Assembly (NCBI GenBank): GCA_965262775.1 | Contig: CBDHFT010000006.1 | Coordinates: forward strand, 62,001 to 126,000 | Source of the DNA: JASGCL01 sp965262775 | Lineage (GTDB): Bacteria > Pseudomonadota > Alphaproteobacteria > JASGCL01 | Direction: 5' to 3' | Length of the DNA stretch: 64,000 nt | Translations under genes and position numbers: made by a program | Notes under the pieces: generated by a model | Databases searched by the model: none | Seen by the model: only the letters and a program-made list of their open reading frames with translations | Told to the model about the DNA's origin: nothing | Part shown: in pieces, positions 45,438 to 52,959 of the stretch | Position numbering within the stretch: position 1 is the first letter of the stretch | Layout of the letters: every line of letters begins with the position of its first letter

Positions 45438-45481
45438 CCCCCTAGTGTATCGGTTAATGACCTGCTAGGGGGTCCTTTTTT
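45438..45481 (+). terminator. Rho-independent terminator after ettA
   Basis: CCCCCTAG (45438-45445) pairs with CTAGGGGG (45465-45472) over a 19-base loop, followed by TCC and a run of six T at 45476-45481. It lies about 75 bases after ettA and isolates it from the Abi-family gene. Confidence 0.88.
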
Positions 45482-45486
45482 ATGCA

Positions 45487-46486
45487 ATGTTAAAAAAATA
45501 TTTTACTTTTTTTATAAAAAACAAGTCTAAATTTGGGATTGTAAAACAATCTTATAACAAACCTTGGACAAGTTATGAAGAGCAAAGAAATTTGCTTGCT
45601 AGTCGCAATATGCTATATGCTGGGTTTAAAAAGGTCGAATTCTGTAGATGATTGGCTTTCTCATATTGGTTATGCTAGGCTTTTTAGTTATTTTAAACCG
45701 TTTTTAATAAAGGAAAGTGAAAAAATAACAGAGATTTTTTTGCCAAATGTTAGCTTTAAGAATATAGTTGAATTATATAGCTTTGATAGAAAATTAAAAA
45801 TTTTAACTTTAGACGCTATAAGCAAAATAGAAACTTCTATAAGGGCTAATCTTGCTTATATTATTGGTGAAGATTATCGCGTGGTTCATGACAAAAAAAA
45901 TGCTAAGAAAATTTTTATGAAAAATTTTCTCAAAGATAAAAAAGGATTCAAGCAATGGAGAAATAAAATAAAAGCAAGTTATAAAAGAAGTTCTAGAGAA
46001 AGTCCTTATAGATCTTATAGCTTTGATAGTTTGCCGATATGGTTTTTAATAGAGTTTTGGGATTTTGGTTCTTTATCAACATGCGTATATAATCTGCTTC
46101 CAAAATATAAGTATTTATTAGCAAAGAGATATAAATTAAACTCTGATAATGGAGATGAATTTGCAGATTGGATAAAAAAAATAAATTATTTGCGTAATAT
46201 ATGTTCTCATCATGATATATTATGGAATAGAAAATTTAATAAATTGACAAGCACGAATCATAATTTTTTAAAACATATAAATGACTCAAACAAGTTATAT
46301 GGCTACTTGTCGGTTTTATGTTTTTTGCTAGTCGTAATAGATAAAAGCTCTGACTGGAAGAATAGATTAAAAAAGAGAATAAAGTCTTTCCCTAAATCTG
46401 ATTTAATAAAAATTAAGGATATGGGATTTCCTGATGATTGGGAATCTAATCTTATATGGCAAAAAAATATAAGCTTAGAAAATTAA
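45487..46486 (+). CDS. Abi-family (AbiD/AbiF-like) abortive infection protein with an apparent frameshift
   Basis: The 303-residue frame from 45575 has the Abi_2-type domain (HIGYARLFSYFKPF, FDRKLKILTLDAISKIETSIRANLAYII, SLPIWFLIEFWDFGSLSTCVYNLL, NYLRNICSHHDILWNR with the RNxxxHH-like motif). Its expected start is in another frame: ATG at 45487 leads to YNKPWTSYEEQRNLLASRNM, the family's usual N-terminus, which stops at 45647. Dropping one A from the A5 run at 45628-45632 joins the frames as GFKRSNSVDDWLSHIGY. The family blocks phage growth in some hosts. Very AT-rich, suggesting transfer. It may be inactive or an assembly error. Confidence 0.85.
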
Positions 46487-46574
46487 AATCCTAAGAATTG
46501 CTAGGTGAATTTAACGATATAATTTTCCTTTATCTACCCTAGAATCCTCACCATATTTGTTCTATATAAGAAAC

Positions 46575-48761
46575 ATGAGCGATTCCTTAAGCGCAGAACA
46601 AAAAGCATTATCAAGCCCCATTATCAATCCTGATAAATTAAATTTTCAGGAACGGTTGGCCAATCGTATGGAAATTTTTGCCGCGCGCAAAACCGTTGCC
46701 CCATTTGAAATCGTCAGTGAATATCAACCCGCGGGCGACCAACCCCAAGCCATCAAAGCATTGGTCAAGGGGTTGGAAGAAAAAAAACGCGACCAGGTTT
46801 TGCTGGGCGTCACGGGTTCGGGCAAAACATTCACCATGGCCAAGGTCATAGAACAAACCCAAAGGCCAGCCATTATCTTGGCCCATAACAAAACCCTGGC
46901 CGCGCAACTTTATTCTGAAATGTTGTCGTTTTTTCCCAACAACGCCGTCCATTATTTCGTCAGTTATTATGATTATTATCAACCCGAAGCTTACGTCGCG
47001 CGGAGCGATACCTACATCGAAAAGGACGCGCAAATTAACGAAAGGATAGACCGCTTGCGCCATGCCGCCACCCGCGCTTTGTTGGAAAGAAAAGACGTTA
47101 TTATTGTCGCCTCGGTCAGTTGTATATATGGCATAGGCGAAGTGGAAACATACAGCCGTATGATTATGCGTTTGACCGCGGGCGCCGATGTTAATTTTAA
47201 CACCATCGTCCGCGGGTTGATAGATTTGCAATATGACAGGAACGATGTTGCCTTCACCCGTGGCACATTTCGCAAACGCGGCGATGTGTTGGAAATTTTT
47301 CCCGCGCACTTAGACGACGGTGCCTGGCGTTTATCATTCTTTGGCAATCATTTGGAATCAATCAAGGAATTTGATCCCTTAACGGGGGAATTGCTGAATA
47401 GTTTAAAGGAAATAGAAATTTACCCCAACAGCCACCATGTCGCCGCCAAACCAACCCTGCAACGCGCCATTAAAACCATCCAAATCGAATTGAATGAAAG
47501 GCTGGATGAATTGATGCAGAATCAAAAATTGGTGGAGGAACAAAGGTTGCGCGAACGCACCAATTTTGATTTGGAAATGTTGTTAACCACGGGCATGTGC
47601 AATGGCATAGAAAATTATTCGCGCCATTTAACGGGGCGCGCCGCGGGCGAACCACCGCCGACCCTGTTCGAATATATTCCGCCCGAGGCTATTTTGTTCG
47701 TTGACGAATCGCACGTCACCGTGCCGCAAATTGGCGCAATGCAAAAAGGCGACTTCAGTCGCAAAAGCAACCTGGCGACCTACGGCTTTCGCTTGCCATC
47801 CTGTATCGATAATCGACCGTTAAAATTTGAAGAATGGGATTTATTCCGCCCGCAAACCGTGTTCGTGTCGGCGACTCCCGGGCCATGGGAATTGGGTCGG
47901 GTCGATGGTAAAGTGATAGAGCAAGTGGTGCGCCCCACGGGGCTTATCGACCCGCCCTGTATCATTCGCCCCACCGCGCACCAGGTTGATGATTTGTTAA
48001 CCGAATGTCGCGCCGTGACCCAGGCGGGGTATCGGGTGTTGGTGACAACCCTGACCAAACGTTCGGCGGAAGACCTAACCAGTTATTTGGAAGAACAAGG
48101 AATCAAAGTAAAATATTTGCATAGCGATGTCGAAACATTGGATAGGATAGAAATTATCCGCGATTTGCGCGCGGGCGAATTTGATGTGTTGGTGGGGATT
48201 AATTTGTTGCGCGAAGGTTTGGACATTCCCGAATGCGGTTTGGTGGCGATATTAGACGCCGATAAGGAAGGTTTTTTACGTTCGCGCACGTCGCTTATCC
48301 AAACCATTGGGCGCGCGGCGCGTAATGTGGATGGTCGGGTTATTTTATACGCCGACGTTATAACGGGCAGCATGCAATATGCGTTGGACGAAACCGACCG
48401 CCGCCGCGAAAAACAAAAAGCATATAATGTCGAACATGGCATCACCCCGCAATCGACCAAACGTTCAACCATCAATAATTTTCAACAAGAATTTGGCGTC
48501 GGCGCGGCGGAAAAAGATTACTTCACCGTCAATGTTGAAACAAATTTTTCTGAAAAATTACAAACCAAAATCAAACATTGGACGGTGCGCGATTATTTGG
48601 ACAGGGTCGAAAAGAAAATGTTAAAATTGGCGGGCGATTTAGAATTCGAACAGGCCACCAAATTGCGCGATGAAATAAAAAAATTGGAAGGGGGCGATTT
48701 AACCCTCCCGCTCCTCACCACCCCCGCCGACCCCAACATTGTCGAATTGGTCGCGGGGTAA
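46575..48761 (+). CDS. uvrB: Excinuclease ABC subunit B
   Basis: 728-residue helicase-like damage-verification subunit of nucleotide excision repair. Walker A GVTGSGKT, beta-hairpin region YYDYYQPEAYVARSDTYIEKD, DESHVTVPQ (motif II), FVSATPGPWE, and motif VI QTIGRAARN; the C-terminal UVR coiled-coil motif (LEFEQATKLRDEIKKLE) binds UvrC. Start taken as ATG 46575; the frame opens at a TTG at 46557. No clear SOS box was found upstream. Confidence 0.97.
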   Translation: MSDSLSAEQKALSSPIINPDKLNFQERLANRMEIFAARKTVAPFEIVSEYQPAGDQPQAIKALVKGLEEKKRDQVLLGVTGSGKTFTMAKVIEQTQRPAIILAHNKTLAAQLYSEMLSFFPNNAVHYFVSYYDYYQPEAYVARSDTYIEKDAQINERIDRLRHAATRALLERKDVIIVASVSCIYGIGEVETYSRMIMRLTAGADVNFNTIVRGLIDLQYDRNDVAFTRGTFRKRGDVLEIFPAHLDDGAWRLSFFGNHLESIKEFDPLTGELLNSLKEIEIYPNSHHVAAKPTLQRAIKTIQIELNERLDELMQNQKLVEEQRLRERTNFDLEMLLTTGMCNGIENYSRHLTGRAAGEPPPTLFEYIPPEAILFVDESHVTVPQIGAMQKGDFSRKSNLATYGFRLPSCIDNRPLKFEEWDLFRPQTVFVSATPGPWELGRVDGKVIEQVVRPTGLIDPPCIIRPTAHQVDDLLTECRAVTQAGYRVLVTTLTKRSAEDLTSYLEEQGIKVKYLHSDVETLDRIEIIRDLRAGEFDVLVGINLLREGLDIPECGLVAILDADKEGFLRSRTSLIQTIGRAARNVDGRVILYADVITGSMQYALDETDRRREKQKAYNVEHGITPQSTKRSTINNFQQEFGVGAAEKDYFTVNVETNFSEKLQTKIKHWTVRDYLDRVEKKMLKLAGDLEFEQATKLRDEIKKLEGGDLTLPLLTTPADPNIVELVAG

Positions 48762-48905
48762 GGGGGGTAAAGTTTGATTAATCATTGCTGGGTATTTTTT
48801 GTGGTCGACTGCCCATGCCGCCATTATGCCACAACATGTTGGGGGTAAAAACGGTCGCGATTTTTCTGCCTATGATTGGTGGAAAAAATTCATTATGATG
48901 AAGCG

Positions 48906-49309
48906 ATGAAAAAAACGGGGACAAGGTTTTTGGTGGGTTTTATGATGGCAACGATGCTTGCCGTGGTGGCGCGGGCGCAAACGGCGGCATTCGCGCCGAA
49001 TGCAGAAGGCAAACAGCAATTTGCCGTGAATGCAGAAACGGAATTCGAACAAACGGCGGGGTCTAACCCACCCGAAAAATATGGTCGGCTTGCGCCTTCC
49101 TATTTTTCTCCCTCCCTTGTATCACAAGGGAGGCTGGCCGAGGGGCGGGCGCAATTCGCCGCGAATGCGCAAACTACGCAAAAGCAATTCGCCGTGAATA
49201 CAGAAACGCAAAATAAATTCACCGCGAATGCAAAAGCGCAAACATAATTTGCCCCGACCACAGAAAACAAAAATCAATTTGCTACGAATGCAGGCAGAAA
49301 AATTATCTA
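48906..49309 (+). pseudogene. Decayed first copy of the tandem beta-barrel family
   Basis: The signal peptide MKKTGTRFLVGFMMATMLAV and the bases before it are nearly identical to those of the paralogs at 50576 and 51773, but after the Q-F-A-x-N repeats the frame stops at 49247 and again at 49309 with no barrel domain. Remaining text is repeats of QFAxNAxT type. A palindrome-bearing stretch (about 49062-49145) interrupts it in frame. It also lacks the TTGACA-containing element found ahead of two paralogs. Best read as a truncated copy. Confidence 0.7.
49111..49133. repeat. Palindrome inside the decayed gene copy
   Basis: CCTCCCTTGT, ATC, ACAAGGGAGG: a perfect 10-bp stem. The surrounding segment reads in frame as SYFSPSLVSQGRLAEGR, a translation style typical of small palindromic elements that insert into coding regions in some alphaproteobacteria. 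No second copy was noticed in this window. Confidence 0.6.
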
Positions 49310-49342
49310 GGATTGCGGGAAAAATTTGGTTATGGTGGGGCG

Positions 49343-50470
49343 ATGAAAAAATTTAGGACAGAATTTTTTGCGACCTGGTTGGTGATGGCCGTTGCCGTGG
49401 CGTCAGCGGCTTGGGGGCAAACGGCGTCATTCGCGCCGAACACAGAAGGCAAAAAGCAATTCGCGCCGACCATGCAAACCATGGAAACGCAATTGGCGCA
49501 AAATACCCCAGCGATAAAAACCGCGCCCGTCGCCGCCACCAGCGCAAAAACGGTGGGTGGGGTGGAAAAAAAATTGGGGATAGAAAAAACGGTGGGTGGG
49601 GTGGAAAAAAAATTGGGGATAGAAAAAACGGCGGGCGTGGGCGGAAAAACGGCGGGTGGGGCGGGGGAAAAATGGAAGCCCGATGTTTTTCGTTTGTCAT
49701 TATTGCCGTCGCTGGCTTATTTTTCTTATGAAGAATTCCTTACTGGAGAATTGGCTCGTCTTAGTGGGATTGATGAAGGCAGTCGATTTATGGATATTAA
49801 GGGTATGGTTTATGGGTTTGAAAGTAATTTGAAAATTAATATCAACCCCAGCGGTTTTGGTTTTATGTTGGTGCCATTTGATTTGGCGGTTTATGATGGC
49901 AAGCGCTTAATTTATCAAACTGGCATTGCTGCTATTAAAGAATATTATGATGAGGCGATTGGCTATAATCAAGAAATATTTTTATTTTGGTTCAAGGGGT
50001 TGGCGGGGCCAACCATTACCATCGCCAATCATTATCGGTTAAATTTTTTGGCTGGTTATGGTTATAAATATACCGAACATAATGGTGATGGTATAGTTTT
50101 AATAGTTAAACGCACTAATAAAATGAATTATATTCCGTTGGTTTTACAATTTGAATATATGACCGAACATTTTTCGGTGTTGGCGCATGGCGAATATGAT
50201 ATTTTTTTGGGCGGGGTGCAAACAACAGAAGCTAAAATAGGCACTAATAGCTATAGGTTTGCGATTTACCAGCAACATAGGGGTTATGGATTTAGAATAG
50301 GGATTGAATTTGCATATTATGGAGTAACCATTGCGCCATTTTTTAATTATTTTTGGATTGATAATTCAGAATTAGGCATACAGAAACAGGAAGGAGTAGA
50401 GTTGAGGGGTGGTATAGAGCCATTTAATATAACTCAAGAAATTGGCATAAAATTAGGGTATCAGTTTTGA
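49343..50470 (+). CDS. Tandem-family outer-membrane beta-barrel protein, copy A
   Basis: About 375 residues: signal peptide to AWGQ (about residue 26), a repetitive linker (QFAPTMQTMETQLAQN, then two tandem 13-residue VGGVEKKLGIEKT units encoded at 49553-49630), and a barrel domain starting at KWKPDVFRLSLLPSLAYFSYEE and ending KLGYQF. Barrel strands are shared with copies B and C; the stretches between them differ, notably after FDLAVYDGK and GGVQT, which are probably exposed loops. Each linker unit has an A8 tract. Family not recognised by name. It does not have the upstream repeat element of copies B and C. Confidence 0.78.
   Translation: MKKFRTEFFATWLVMAVAVASAAWGQTASFAPNTEGKKQFAPTMQTMETQLAQNTPAIKTAPVAATSAKTVGGVEKKLGIEKTVGGVEKKLGIEKTAGVGGKTAGGAGEKWKPDVFRLSLLPSLAYFSYEEFLTGELARLSGIDEGSRFMDIKGMVYGFESNLKININPSGFGFMLVPFDLAVYDGKRLIYQTGIAAIKEYYDEAIGYNQEIFLFWFKGLAGPTITIANHYRLNFLAGYGYKYTEHNGDGIVLIVKRTNKMNYIPLVLQFEYMTEHFSVLAHGEYDIFLGGVQTTEAKIGTNSYRFAIYQQHRGYGFRIGIEFAYYGVTIAPFFNYFWIDNSELGIQKQEGVELRGGIEPFNITQEIGIKLGYQF
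49553..49630 (+). repeat. Two tandem 39-bp units in the linker of copy A
   Basis: Two identical 39-base units encoding VGGVEKKLGIEKT, each with an A8 run. Copies B and C have one similar unit, so the number varies between paralogs. In-frame unit length keeps the gene open; a one-base slip in A8 would not. Confidence 0.85.
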
Positions 50471-50500
50471 TAGGCGTTTGATAAAAAAAAGTAAAATTTT

Positions 50501-50575
50501 ACTTGACAGTGGGTGTATTTTTTAGCGCGAATTTTTTGCCTATGATTGGTGGAAAAAATTCATTATGATGAAGCG
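50501..50575 (+). promoter_or_regulatory. Repeated promoter-like leader of copy B
   Basis: ACTTGACAGTGGGTGTATTT (with -35-like TTGACA at 50503-50508) begins a roughly 75-base leader repeated almost exactly at 51698 ahead of copy C; its first 24 bases recur at 52906 ahead of the cadherin-repeat gene. No clear -10 hexamer is seen at the standard distance. Confidence 0.6.
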
Positions 50576-51679
50576 ATGAAAAAAACGGGGACAAGGTTTT
50601 TGGTGGGTTTTATGATGGCAACGATGCTTGCCGTGGCGGTGCGGGGGCAAGCCATGTCATTCGCGCCGAATGCAGAAGGCAAAAATCAATTCGCGCCGAC
50701 CATGCAAAAAATGGAAACGCAATTGGCGCAAAATACGCCAGCGATAAAAATCGCGCCCGTCGCCGCCACCAGTGCAAAAACGGTGGGTGGGATAGAAAAA
50801 AAATTGGGGATAGAAAAAACGGCTGGCGCGGGCGTGGGCGGAAAAACGGCGGGTGGGGCGGGGGAAAAATGGAAGCCCGATGTTTTTCGTTTGTCATTAT
50901 TGCCGTCGCTGGCTTATTTTTCTTATGAAGAATTCCTTACTGGAGAATTGGCTCGTCTTAGTGGGATTGATGAAGGCAGTCGATTTATGGATATTAAGGG
51001 GATGGTTTATGGGTTTGAAAGTAATTTGAAAATTAATATCAACCCCAGTGGTTTTGGTTTTATGTTGGTGCCATTTGATTTGGCGGTTTATAATGGTAAG
51101 GGGTTAACCTACACGGGGCAATCCGATATAAATCCAGCATATGGTTCATTAATTTTTAATGATGAAGGAATATTTTTATTTTGGTTCAGGGGATTGTTGG
51201 GACCAACCATCACCATCGCCAATCATTATCGGTTAAATTTTTTGGCTGGTTATGGTTATAAATATACCGAAAATACCTATACCGATGGTGGAACGCTTGC
51301 TTACGGGCTTCGCACCAATAAAATCGGTTACACACCATTAATATTACAATTTGAATATATGACCGAACATTTTTCGGTGGTGGCACATGGTGAATATGAT
51401 ATTTTTTGGGGTGGGGTTCAGACGCAAAAAAATGTGTGGCTAACCAATAAAGTAAAAGCTGTTGATGTGTCTGGATCACAAACCAAGGGTTATGGGTTTA
51501 GAACATCAATTGAATTGGCATATTATGGCGTAACCATAGTGCCATTTTTTAATTATTTTTGGATAGATAAGTCGGAATTGGCTAAGGACGAACTAGTCCC
51601 CGTCCTTCTAGGTACAGCGCCTATTGAACCCCTTAATATTACTAAAGAATTTGGGCTTAAGATAGGTTATCAATTCTAG
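50576..51679 (+). CDS. Tandem-family outer-membrane beta-barrel protein, copy B
   Basis: About 367 residues, same plan as copy A: signal peptide with a VGFMMATMLAV core, linker with FAPNAEGKNQFAPTMQ and one VEKKLGIEKT-like unit holding an A8 tract, then a barrel from KWKPDVFRL to KIGYQF. Identical to copy A over long stretches (for example residues around LTGELARLSGIDEGSRFMDI) but different in segments after VYNGKG and after GGVQTQ, consistent with variable surface loops. The start at 50576 matches the signal peptide; the frame opens at 50546. Confidence 0.78.
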   Translation: MKKTGTRFLVGFMMATMLAVAVRGQAMSFAPNAEGKNQFAPTMQKMETQLAQNTPAIKIAPVAATSAKTVGGIEKKLGIEKTAGAGVGGKTAGGAGEKWKPDVFRLSLLPSLAYFSYEEFLTGELARLSGIDEGSRFMDIKGMVYGFESNLKININPSGFGFMLVPFDLAVYNGKGLTYTGQSDINPAYGSLIFNDEGIFLFWFRGLLGPTITIANHYRLNFLAGYGYKYTENTYTDGGTLAYGLRTNKIGYTPLILQFEYMTEHFSVVAHGEYDIFWGGVQTQKNVWLTNKVKAVDVSGSQTKGYGFRTSIELAYYGVTIVPFFNYFWIDKSELAKDELVPVLLGTAPIEPLNITKEFGLKIGYQF

Positions 51680-51697
51680 ATTTTTTGTTTATTTTTT

Positions 51698-51772
51698 ACT
51701 TGACAGTGGGTGTATTTTTTAGCGCGAATTTTTTGCCTATGATTGGTGGAAAAAATTCATTATGATGAAGCG
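51698..51772 (+). promoter_or_regulatory. Repeated promoter-like leader of copy C
   Basis: Same element as at 50501: TTGACA at 51700-51705, GTGGGTGTATTTTTTAGC, then GCCTATGATTGGTGG up to the start codon. Spacing to the copy before is 1197 bases, the length of one duplicated gene-plus-leader unit. Confidence 0.6.
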
Positions 51773-52867
51773 ATGAAAAAAATTGGGACAAGGTTTTTGG
51801 TGGGTTTTATGATGGCAACCATGCTTGCCGTGGCGGGGCGGGCGCAAGCCATGTCATTCGCCCCGAACACAGAAGGCAAAAATCAATTCGCGCCGACCAT
51901 GCAAACCACGGCAACGCAATTTGCGCCGAATGCAGAAGGTAAAAACCAATTCGTGCCGACCATGCAAACCATGGAAACGCAATTTGCGCAAAATACGCCA
52001 GCGATAAAAACCGCACCCACCACCAGCGCAAAAACGATGGGTGGGGTGGAAAAAAAATTGGGGACGGAAAAAACGGCTGGCGCGGGCGTGGGCGGAAAAA
52101 CGGCGGGTGGGGCGGGGGAAAAATGGAAGCCCGATGTTTTTCGGTTGTCATTATTGCCGTCGCTGGCTTATTTTTCTTATGAAGAATCTGTGGAGGGCAA
52201 GCCATTTATGGATATTAAAGGCATGGTTTATGGGTTTGAAAGCAATTTGAAAATTAATATTAACCCCAGCGGTTTTGGTTTTATGTTGGTGCCATTTGAT
52301 TTGGCGGTTTATGATGGTAAGCAATTGATATATACGGGGGGGGGTAATCATTCCTTTGATGAAGGAATATTTTTATTTTGGGTCAGGGGGTTGGCGGGGC
52401 CATCCATAACCTTCCTTAATCATTATCGGTTTAATTTTCTAACGGGTTATGGTTATAAATATACCGAAAATACCTATACGAATGGTGGAGCGCTTGCTTA
52501 CGGGCTTCGCACCAATAAAATAGATTATATACCCTTGGTTTTACAATTTGAATATATGGGGGAACATTTTTCGGTGTTGGCGCATGGTGAATATGACGTT
52601 TTTTTGGCTGGGGTGCAAACCCAAGAAGAATCCACAAATGCTACAACTATTAATAACTATTTCCTTTGGGCTGTTCCCCAAACCAAAGGTTACGGGTTTA
52701 GAACAGCGTTTGAATTGGCATATTATGGGGTAACCATAGCACCATTTTTTAATTATTTTTGGATTGATAGGACGCAAGGGATGTTTTACATAATAGGGGA
52801 GGGTGGTGCCGCTGAACCCCTTAATATTACTAAAGAATTTGGGATTAAGATAGGTTATCAATTTTAG
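51773..52867 (+). CDS. Tandem-family outer-membrane beta-barrel protein, copy C
   Basis: About 364 residues. Signal peptide as in copy B; linker has a duplicated FAPNxEGKNQFxPTMQT segment and one VEKKLGTEKT unit with A8; barrel from KWKPDVFRL to KIGYQF. Relative to A and B it lacks the FLTGELARLSGIDEGSR segment, replaced by SVEGKP, and differs in the other two predicted loops. Some stretches match B better (YTENTYTxGGxLAYGLRTNK) and others A, a mosaic pattern that suggests recombination between copies. Confidence 0.78.
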   Translation: MKKIGTRFLVGFMMATMLAVAGRAQAMSFAPNTEGKNQFAPTMQTTATQFAPNAEGKNQFVPTMQTMETQFAQNTPAIKTAPTTSAKTMGGVEKKLGTEKTAGAGVGGKTAGGAGEKWKPDVFRLSLLPSLAYFSYEESVEGKPFMDIKGMVYGFESNLKININPSGFGFMLVPFDLAVYDGKQLIYTGGGNHSFDEGIFLFWVRGLAGPSITFLNHYRFNFLTGYGYKYTENTYTNGGALAYGLRTNKIDYIPLVLQFEYMGEHFSVLAHGEYDVFLAGVQTQEESTNATTINNYFLWAVPQTKGYGFRTAFELAYYGVTIAPFFNYFWIDRTQGMFYIIGEGGAAEPLNITKEFGIKIGYQF

Positions 52868-52905
52868 GGTTTTTTTAATAATTTATATAAAAAATTGTAT
52901 TTTTT

Positions 52906-52929
52906 ACTTGACAATGGGTGTATTTTTTA
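52906..52929 (+). promoter_or_regulatory. Third copy of the promoter-like element, ahead of the cadherin-repeat gene
   Basis: ACTTGACAATGGGTGTATTT plus TTTA, one base different from the elements at 50501 and 51698. Here it is followed by an AT-rich stretch, not by the GCCTATGATTGGTGG leader, and lies about 30 bases upstream of the start at 52960. Confidence 0.6.
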
Positions 52930-52959
52930 TTTAAAATAGTAAAAATAGAGGAAAAAGCC

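Noticed and set aside
45573..45660. Programmed -1 frameshift in the Abi-family gene at TTTAAAAAG
   Set aside because: Joining the two frames needs a +1 shift (or loss of one base), not -1, so the slippery-looking sequence does not explain it.
46540..46577. LexA-type box before uvrB (TGTTCTATATAAGAAACA)
   Set aside because: The two arms match only with a one-base indel, and the site has neither the GTTC-N7-GTTC nor the enterobacterial form.
49330..49731. Proline- and glycine-rich frames antisense or out of frame in the barrel linkers
   Set aside because: Low-complexity shadows of the repeat-bearing linkers, differing between copies.
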